From NCBI RefSeq assembly GCF_902491285.1, contig NZ_CABUHK010000112.1:1-12737 (forward strand): DNA of 12,737 bases, written 5' to 3'. The notes under the pieces are model-generated. The model saw only the letters and a program-made list of their open reading frames with translations, made no database searches and was not told where the DNA came from. A program made the position numbers and the translations under genes. Source of the stretch: an uncultured Bacteroides sp. GTDB taxonomy: Bacteria > Bacteroidota > Bacteroidia > Bacteroidales > Bacteroidaceae. Below are positions 7,777-12,737 of this stretch, piece after piece; position 1 is the stretch's first letter; every line of letters starts with the position of its first letter.

Positions 7777-9627
7777 ATGGCAGACGAAATGATGGTTAAA
7801 GAATTGGAGGAAGTAGTAGTACGTTTCTCCGGCGACTCCGGCGACGGTATGCAGCTGGCCGGCAACATCTTCTCGAACGTGTCGGCTACGGTAGGAAATG
7901 ACATCTGTACATTTCCCGACTACCCGGCAGACATCCGCGCCCCGCAAGGTTCGCTGACCGGTGTTTCCGGTTTCCAGGTTCACATCGGTGCCGGACAAGT
8001 TTACACTCCCGGAGACCGTTGCCACGTATTGGTAGCAATGAACCCTTCCGCATTGAAAACACAAATCAAATTCTGTAAACCGCAAGGACTTATCATCACC
8101 GACTCCGACTCATTTGAAGCCAGAGATTTGGAAAAGGCACAATTCAAGACCGACAATCCTTTTGAAGAATTAGGCGTGAAACAGGAAGTGCTAGAGGTTC
8201 CCATCTCTTCCATGTGCAAAGAAAGCCTGAAAGACTCAGGACTGGACAATAAATCAGTTCTCCGTTGCAAGAATATGTTTGCACTCGGACTGGTTTGCTG
8301 GTTGTTCAACCGTAACCTGTCGGCAGCCGAAAAAATGCTGCGCGAGAAATTCGCCAAGAAACCCGAAATAGCAGAAGCCAATATCAAGGTATTGAATGAC
8401 GGTTTCAACTACGGAGCCAACACGCACGCATCTGTCTCTACTTATAAGATTGAAAGCAAAGCTCCGAAATCAAAAGGGCTTTATACAGATATTAATGGTA
8501 ATAAGGCAACTGCCTACGGATTGATTGCCGCTGCCGAGAAAGCAGGATTGGAACTCTACCTGGGTTCTTACCCTATCACTCCGGCTACCGATATTCTGCA
8601 CGAGTTAGCCAAGCATAAATCACTGGGTGTAAAAACCGTACAGTGTGAAGACGAAATCGCAGGTTGTGCATCTGCCGTCGGTGCCGCTTTTGCCGGTGCT
8701 TTGGCAGTGACTACGACTTCCGGCCCCGGTGTTTGCCTGAAGAGTGAGGCTATGAACCTTGCTGTTATCGGCGAACTTCCATTAGTGATTGTCAACGTAC
8801 AGCGTGGCGGTCCGTCCACAGGTCTTCCCACTAAATCGGAACAGACAGACTTGTTGCAGGCCCTTTACGGACGTAACGGTGAAAGCCCGATGCCTGTCAT
8901 TGCCGCAACATCACCGACCAACTGTTTCGACGCTGCCTATATGGCATGTAAAATTGCCCTGGAACACATGACTCCGGTTGTATTGCTGACCGATGCTTTC
9001 GTAGCCAACGGTTCTGCCGCATGGAAACTTCCTAACCTGAACGAATATCCGGCCATCAACCCGCCGTATGTAACTCCGGACATGGCAGGCAACTGGACTC
9101 CGTACCAACGCAACGAAGAAACAGGCGTACGCTATTGGGCTACTCCGGGAACAGAAGGTTTCATGCATCGTATCGGCGGTCTTGAAAAGAGCAACGATAC
9201 AGGCGCTATCTCTACCGAACCCGAAAACCACAACAAAATGGTTCACCTTCGCCAAGCCAAAGTGGACAAGATTGCGGACTATATCCCCGAACTCGAAGTA
9301 TTGGGTGATGAAGACGCAGACTTGCTGATTGTAGGCTGGGGCGGTACTTACGGACATCTCCGCCTGGCTATGGACTATATGCGCGAACATGGAAAGAAAG
9401 TGGCTTTCGCTCACTTCCAGTACATCAACCCGCTGCCGAAGAACACTGCCAATGTGCTGCGTAAATATAAGAAAATCGTGGTAGCTGAACAGAATCTGGG
9501 ACAATTCGCAGGTTACTTGCGCATGAAAGTGCCCGGACTGAACATCAGCCAGTTCAACCAGGTGAAAGGACAGCCTTTCGTCACGAGAGAATTGATAGAT
9601 GCATTCACTAAATTATTGGAGGAATAA
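7777..9627 (+). CDS. korA: 2-oxoacid:ferredoxin oxidoreductase, alpha subunit with fused gamma domain
   Basis: This is the large subunit of a thiamine-diphosphate enzyme that interconverts a 2-oxoacid plus CoA with acyl-CoA, CO2 and reduced ferredoxin; 2-oxoglutarate is the usual annotated substrate in Bacteroides. Residues about 10-190 form the gamma domain (VVVRFSGDSGDG at 13-24). From about 240 comes the pyrimidine-binding alpha domain, with YPITPATD at 265-272, CEDEIAG at 290-296 carrying the likely catalytic glutamate, TTTSGPG, and NVQRGGPSTGLPTKSEQ from 340. The C-terminal domain follows. I chose the ATG at 7777 (MADEMMVKELEE, 616 residues). The frame stays open to a TTG at 7732, but that would add an AT-rich, leader-like 15 residues very close to the predicted transcription start. 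The gene pairs with korB three bases downstream. Substrate choice between 2-oxoglutarate and other 2-oxoacids cannot be proven from sequence. Confidence 0.93.
   Translation: MADEMMVKELEEVVVRFSGDSGDGMQLAGNIFSNVSATVGNDICTFPDYPADIRAPQGSLTGVSGFQVHIGAGQVYTPGDRCHVLVAMNPSALKTQIKFCKPQGLIITDSDSFEARDLEKAQFKTDNPFEELGVKQEVLEVPISSMCKESLKDSGLDNKSVLRCKNMFALGLVCWLFNRNLSAAEKMLREKFAKKPEIAEANIKVLNDGFNYGANTHASVSTYKIESKAPKSKGLYTDINGNKATAYGLIAAAEKAGLELYLGSYPITPATDILHELAKHKSLGVKTVQCEDEIAGCASAVGAAFAGALAVTTTSGPGVCLKSEAMNLAVIGELPLVIVNVQRGGPSTGLPTKSEQTDLLQALYGRNGESPMPVIAATSPTNCFDAAYMACKIALEHMTPVVLLTDAFVANGSAAWKLPNLNEYPAINPPYVTPDMAGNWTPYQRNEETGVRYWATPGTEGFMHRIGGLEKSNDTGAISTEPENHNKMVHLRQAKVDKIADYIPELEVLGDEDADLLIVGWGGTYGHLRLAMDYMREHGKKVAFAHFQYINPLPKNTANVLRKYKKIVVAEQNLGQFAGYLRMKVPGLNISQFNQVKGQPFVTRELIDAFTKLLEE
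9618..9623 (+). promoter_or_regulatory. Shine-Dalgarno site of korB
   Basis: GGAGGA lies seven bases before the korB ATG, inside the last codons of korA. A strong purine-rich site is uncommon in Bacteroides, where most genes in this window have only AT-rich leaders. It supports the ATG at 9631 and coupled translation with korA. Confidence 0.75.
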
Positions 9628-9630
9628 AAG

Positions 9631-10641
9631 ATGAGCGATAAAGTATATACCGTACAAGATTATAAATCAGGTCAGCCTCGCTGGTGTCCGGGATGCGGTG
9701 ACCACGCTTTCCTGAATTCACTGCACAAAGCCATGGCCGAACTGGGAACAGCTCCGCACGATATTGCCGTAATTTCGGGTATCGGTTGTTCTTCCCGTCT
9801 GCCTTATTATGTAAATACATATGGTTTTCACACCATCCACGGACGTGCTGCTGCTATTGCGACAGGCGCCAAAGTAGCTAATCCCAATCTGACCATCTGG
9901 CAGATTTCCGGTGACGGTGATGGCCTGGCAATCGGTGGTAACCACTTCATCCATGCATTACGCCGTAATATCGACCTGAATATGATTCTGTTGAACAACC
10001 GTATCTACGGTCTGACAAAAGGACAATATTCACCGACTTCGGAACGCGGACTTGTAACCAAATCTTCTCCTTACGGAACTGTGGAAGACCCCTTCCGTCC
10101 CGCTGAACTGGCATTCGGCGCCCGCGGACGCTTCTTTGCACGCTGTATCGCAGTAGATGGTGCCGCTTCGGTAGAAGTATTGAAAGCAGCAGCCAACCAT
10201 AAAGGCGCTTCCGTTGTAGAAGTCCTGCAAAACTGCGTTATCTTCAACGACGGAACTCACGCCAGCGTTGCCACCAAAGAAGGACGTGCCAAGAATGCTA
10301 TCTATCTGGAACATGGCAAACCGATGTTGTTCGGCGAAAACAAAGAATTCGGATTGATGCAGGAAGGCTTCGGGCTGAAAGTAGTGAAACTTGGCGAGAA
10401 CGGTATCACAGAAAAGGATATCCTTATCCACGACGCACACTGCCAGGACAATACGCTTCAACTGAAACTGGCTTTGATGGAAGGTCCCGACTTCCCGATT
10501 GCACTGGGTGTAATCCGTGATGTGGACGCTCCGACGTACAATGATGCAGTTACAGAACAAATAGAAGAAATCAAAGGCAAAAAGAAATATCACAATTTCC
10601 AGGAGCTGTTGATGACTAATGAGACTTGGGAAGTGAAGTAA
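9631..10641 (+). CDS. korB: 2-oxoacid:ferredoxin oxidoreductase, beta subunit
   Basis: This 336-residue subunit binds thiamine diphosphate and one [4Fe-4S] cluster and works with KorA. Cluster ligands visible by family comparison are C19 and C22 (CPGCG), C53 (GIGCSS) and C202 (LQNCVIF). The thiamine-diphosphate/Mg2+ motif is GDGDGLAIGGNH (94-105), followed by NNRIYGLTKGQ (122-132). This short-beta plus gamma-alpha fusion layout is the two-subunit (KorAB) type. No delta-type ferredoxin subunit is encoded beside it, so electrons should go to a separate ferredoxin. The start is three bases after korA and has a clear ribosome site. The operon ends here at a terminator. Confidence 0.95.
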   Translation: MSDKVYTVQDYKSGQPRWCPGCGDHAFLNSLHKAMAELGTAPHDIAVISGIGCSSRLPYYVNTYGFHTIHGRAAAIATGAKVANPNLTIWQISGDGDGLAIGGNHFIHALRRNIDLNMILLNNRIYGLTKGQYSPTSERGLVTKSSPYGTVEDPFRPAELAFGARGRFFARCIAVDGAASVEVLKAAANHKGASVVEVLQNCVIFNDGTHASVATKEGRAKNAIYLEHGKPMLFGENKEFGLMQEGFGLKVVKLGENGITEKDILIHDAHCQDNTLQLKLALMEGPDFPIALGVIRDVDAPTYNDAVTEQIEEIKGKKKYHNFQELLMTNETWEVK

Positions 10642-10661
10642 TTCACTGTCTACAATAAAAT

Positions 10662-10705
10662 AAAAGATGGAGAAAGAGGCTCAGTTCCCTTTCTCCATCT
10701 TTTTT
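10662..10705 (+). terminator. Intrinsic terminator of korAB
   Basis: A 15-base-pair perfect stem (AAAAGATGGAGAAAG with CTTTCTCCATCTTTT) encloses a loop of 12 bases and runs into a T tract. It lies 20 bases after the korB stop. The A-run on the left arm could also serve leftward transcription, but no leftward gene is nearby. Confidence 0.92.
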
Positions 10706-10893
10706 ATACTTTGAAACTAATTACGAAATAGCTTTACTAATCATGTTCAATTGTAAAAGCAGGAAACATCAATTAATAATTCATTAGCGTACCGAAGTAA
10801 ACAGAACCATATACTGAACTTACTCAAGTCTCCTACATCATTTCACTGAGTGTAATACTTGTCTTGGTCTATTCTACTACTAAATAGTAAAAG
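10706..10893. other. AT-rich intergenic region upstream of the repeat array
   Basis: About 190 bases with no credible coding frame on either strand. The only structure I can point to is a small palindrome TACTAAATAGTA at 10878-10889, just before the first repeat. No canonical -33/-7 pair is evident. The upstream part of the ATPase promoter probably lies in this stretch. Confidence 0.5.
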
Positions 10894-10901
10894 TAAGTTT
10901 G
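10894..10901 (+). promoter_or_regulatory. Possible -7 element of the ATPase gene, overlapping repeat 1
   Basis: TAAGTTTG matches TAnnTTTG exactly but lies in the left arm of the first repeat and has no TTTG at the expected -33 position. If real, repeats 2 and 3 would be transcribed in a leader of roughly 100 bases. The corresponding positions of repeats 2 and 3 read AAAGTTTG and AGAGTTTA, so only copy 1 fits. Confidence 0.3.
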
Positions 10902-10999
10902 AAGTATGATTAAAACATTTCATTAAATCCACGAAAGTTTGAAGTATAATTAAAACTTTTCCGTATATTCGCAAGAGTTTAAAGTATAATTAAAACTTT
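10895..10999 (+). repeat. Three 26-base imperfect palindromic repeats at a 40-base period
   Basis: Copies begin at 10895, 10935 and 10975, exactly 40 bases apart, separated by two unrelated 14-base spacers (10921-10934 and 10961-10974). Each has a core GTATAATTAAAAC (copy 1 has GTATGATTAAAAC) flanked by near-complementary arms; in copy 2 the arms are a perfect AAAGTTT (10934-10940) and AAACTTT (10953-10959). Copy 1 has a changed right arm (AAACATT), and copy 3 starts GAGTTTAAA. The last copy ends seven bases before the ATPase start codon. The array lies wholly in front of that gene and is probably its control region or a mark of its mobility. Confidence 0.85.
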
Positions 11000-11006
11000 C
11001 AGGCCC

Positions 11007-12212
11007 ATGAACTTCCCTCGAATCCTCAAAAAAAGAAAAGGTTATATTGACCGAATAAAACCTTTTATGCAAAAATCAGTAGCCAAGGTGTTAACAGGGC
11101 AACGCCGTGTAGGCAAAAGTTTTCTCCTTTACCAACTTATTGAAGAAATTTTAGCAGAAGAACCGGATGCGAATATTATCTATATCAATCTTGAAGATTT
11201 TGCATTCAGTTCCCTACAAACAGCAGAAGATTTACACTCGTACATCATTTCTCATAGCAAAGAAAAAGCTAAGAATTATATCTTTATCGATGAAATACAA
11301 GATATTCCCGGGTTTGAAAAAGTCATCCGTTCGCTCCTGCTCAATGAAGATAATGATATATACATTACAGGCAGTAACGCCAAGATGTTTTCAGGAGAAC
11401 TCGCCACTTATTTAAGTGGCAGATATATCGAATTCAAAATATATAGTCTCTCCTATTCTGAGTTTCTTGAATTCCACGGATTAACTGAAAGTGAAACGAG
11501 TTACGAATTATATAGCCGTTATGGCGGACTTCCCTATTTATTAAATCTCCCTCTCGAAGATGAAACGGTCAATGAATATTTGAAGAGTGTATATTCCACG
11601 ATTGTATTTCGTGATGTTGTCAGTAGATACAAACTGCGCAATACTTTGTTCCTTGAGAAACTGATTCAATTTTTATCCGAAAACATAGGCAATCTCTTCT
11701 CGGCAAAAAATATCAGTGATTATTTAAAATCACAACATACCACCATATCAGTAAACCAAATACAAAGCTATACGGAATATTTAAACAATGCTTTCCTGAT
11801 CCACCGAGTAGAGCGGTATGATTTAATTGGGAAACGCGTATTTGAGATAGGAGAGAAATATTATTTCGAAAATATGGGAATCCGGAACATTGTCATCGGA
11901 TATCGCATTACAGACAAAGCTAAAATATTGGAAAATCTAGTGTATAACCACCTTTTATACAAAGGTTACGATATTAAGGTTGGCTATTACGGAGATAAGG
12001 AAATAGATTTTATCGGAGAAAAGAATGGAGAAAAACTATATATACAGGTCGCTTTAAAAATAGATAGCGACAAGACAGCAGAAAGAGAATTTGGAAACCT
12101 GCTAAAGATACAGGATAACTATCCCAAAATAGTGATAACAGAAGATACATTCAGCGGAAATAGCTATGAGGGCATACGCCATTGTCCTATACGCCAGTTC
12201 TTAATGGAGTAA
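11007..12212 (+). CDS. AAA-type ATP-binding protein of the ATPase/DUF4143 class
   Basis: The 401-residue protein starts with a P-loop ATPase domain: Walker A GQRRVGKS at 31-38 (K37), Walker B YIFIDEIQD with D95 and E96, and a sensor-like ITGSNA around 120-125. Next comes SGRYIEFKIYSLSYSEFLEF (138-156), typical of this family, then a helical, winged-helix-like middle (about 215-270). The C-terminal part (about 285-385) resembles DUF4143, with EIDFIGEKNGEKLYIQVAL at 332-350. This is the layout of a PD-(D/E)XK nuclease fold, but the usual ExK reads QVA, so it is probably not a working nuclease. The biological role of these ATPases is not established. The gene is alone, AT-richer than its neighbours, and preceded by the 40-base-period repeats, which suggests lateral origin. 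The ATG at 11007 directly follows the last repeat; the next in-frame ATG (residue 21) is too close to the P-loop to be preferred. Confidence 0.88.
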   Translation: MNFPRILKKRKGYIDRIKPFMQKSVAKVLTGQRRVGKSFLLYQLIEEILAEEPDANIIYINLEDFAFSSLQTAEDLHSYIISHSKEKAKNYIFIDEIQDIPGFEKVIRSLLLNEDNDIYITGSNAKMFSGELATYLSGRYIEFKIYSLSYSEFLEFHGLTESETSYELYSRYGGLPYLLNLPLEDETVNEYLKSVYSTIVFRDVVSRYKLRNTLFLEKLIQFLSENIGNLFSAKNISDYLKSQHTTISVNQIQSYTEYLNNAFLIHRVERYDLIGKRVFEIGEKYYFENMGIRNIVIGYRITDKAKILENLVYNHLLYKGYDIKVGYYGDKEIDFIGEKNGEKLYIQVALKIDSDKTAEREFGNLLKIQDNYPKIVITEDTFSGNSYEGIRHCPIRQFLME

Positions 12213-12232
12213 ACCATACGATTTACGAAAAA

Positions 12233-12294
12233 TAAATGCAGCACACCATCGGGATTCCATGGGAAATCAAATTGCCTTTGGTGCGCTGCATTTA
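12233..12294. terminator. Long hairpin between convergent genes
   Basis: TAAATGCAGCACACCA (12233-12248) pairs with TGGTGCGCTGCATTTA (12279-12294) over 16 positions with a single mismatch, around a 30-base loop that itself contains the palindrome CCATGG. It lies between the ATPase stop and the stop of the opposing glycoside hydrolase gene, so it probably ends transcription from both sides. The T tracts are weak and interrupted, so efficiency is uncertain. Confidence 0.6.
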
Positions 12295-12351
12295 CATTTA
12301 AGTCAAGTCATCTATAACTCATTATTATGCCATTTATGCAGAAATTGCATA

Positions 12352-12737
12352 CTACCATCCAACCGTAACTTTCAGAGGCAAACGATTGGAAGCCGGGCCG
12401 GCAAGAATCTCAAACTCGCCTTTTTCCACTACAAAGCGGTGCTGATTCATATCGTAATAAGCGAATGCATCCTCATTCAGCACTACAGAAACCCGTTTCT
12501 TCTCCCCTTTCTTCAAGAATACCTTTTCATATCCTTTCAGTTCTTTCTGAGGACGGGGGACAGAGGATTGTACATCATGTACATACACTTGTGCCACTTC
12601 CGAGGCATCCATCTTCCCTGTATTCTCGATATCAAAGCTAACGGTAACCTGATATTCACCCGTTTTCTCCGCAGCCATATTGCTATAAGCGAAAGTAGTA
12701 TAGGACAAACCGTAGCCAAACGGATAGAAAGGTTCTT
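12352..12737 (-). CDS. Glycoside hydrolase family 3 (beta-glucosidase type), C-terminal part
   Basis: The frame is open through the right edge and ends at a TAG (12354-12352). The visible 127 residues begin EPFYPFGYGLSYTTF, the hallmark sequence that joins the GH3 catalytic body to its C-terminal fibronectin type III-like domain. They continue through that domain (VSFDIENTGKMDASEVAQVY, KGYEKVFLKKGEKKRV, FEILAGPASNRL) to a terminal VGW. The catalytic nucleophile and acid/base lie outside the window, so substrate (beta-glucoside, xyloside or other) cannot be judged. The gene continues to the right; the TTG near 12708 is internal and not its start. It converges on the ATPase gene and is not functionally linked to it by anything seen here. 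Confidence 0.93.
   Translation of the reverse strand, partial: EPFYPFGYGLSYTTFAYSNMAAEKTGEYQVTVSFDIENTGKMDASEVAQVYVHDVQSSVPRPQKELKGYEKVFLKKGEKKRVSVVLNEDAFAYYDMNQHRFVVEKGEFEILAGPASNRLPLKVTVGW

Noticed and set aside
8911..9504. Long minus-strand open frame inside korA (197 codons)
   Set aside because: It overlaps conserved korA coding sequence and has no domain or leader; it is a shadow of codon bias.
10841..10860. A fourth degenerate copy of the repeat (GAGTGTAATACTT)
   Set aside because: It resembles part of the core but is out of the 40-base phase and lacks both arms.
10895..10999. Possible CRISPR mini-array
   Set aside because: Only three imperfect copies, 14-base spacers that are far too short for CRISPR, and no cas genes. 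Position directly in front of a start codon fits a regulatory array better.

Overview
The window looks like a chromosomal segment of a Bacteroides-type bacterium (order Bacteroidales). Three things point there: SecD and SecF are fused in one polypeptide; several promoters fit the Bacteroides sigma-ABfr pattern (TTTG, 19 bases, TAnnTTTG) rather than the E. coli type; and the rhomboid protease has the Bacteroidetes-type C-terminal tail. The species cannot be fixed from the sequence alone.

Layout from left to right. Bases 1-4141 are a tightly packed plus-strand cluster: the last codons of an upstream gene, a rhomboid intramembrane protease, a membrane-anchored endonuclease/exonuclease/phosphatase (EEP) domain protein, and a large M3-family zinc peptidase that is probably a lipoprotein. 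A hairpin follows. secDF (4310-7324) then stands alone behind its own promoter and ends at a strong, symmetric terminator. A tRNA-Arg(CCT) on the minus strand (7502-7573) and the plus-strand korAB operon (7777-10641) are driven by divergent promoters in the short gap between them. korAB encodes a two-subunit 2-oxoacid:ferredoxin oxidoreductase and ends at a clear terminator.

Bases 10706-12212 differ in character. They are more AT-rich and hold a single AAA-type ATPase gene of the ATPase/DUF4143 class. It is preceded by three 26-base imperfectly palindromic repeats at an exact 40-base period, the last ending seven bases before the start codon. This is the accessory-looking part of the window and the most interesting signal in it. 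A long hairpin lies between the ATPase and a convergent minus-strand gene, the C-terminal end of a family 3 glycoside hydrolase (beta-glucosidase type), which runs off the right edge.

Taken together, most of the window is housekeeping: protein export (SecDF), membrane and periplasmic proteolysis (rhomboid, M3 peptidase), reductive/oxidative 2-oxoacid metabolism (KorAB) and a tRNA. The ATPase with its repeat leader looks like a later arrival. I see no CRISPR array, integrase, transposase or phage genes.
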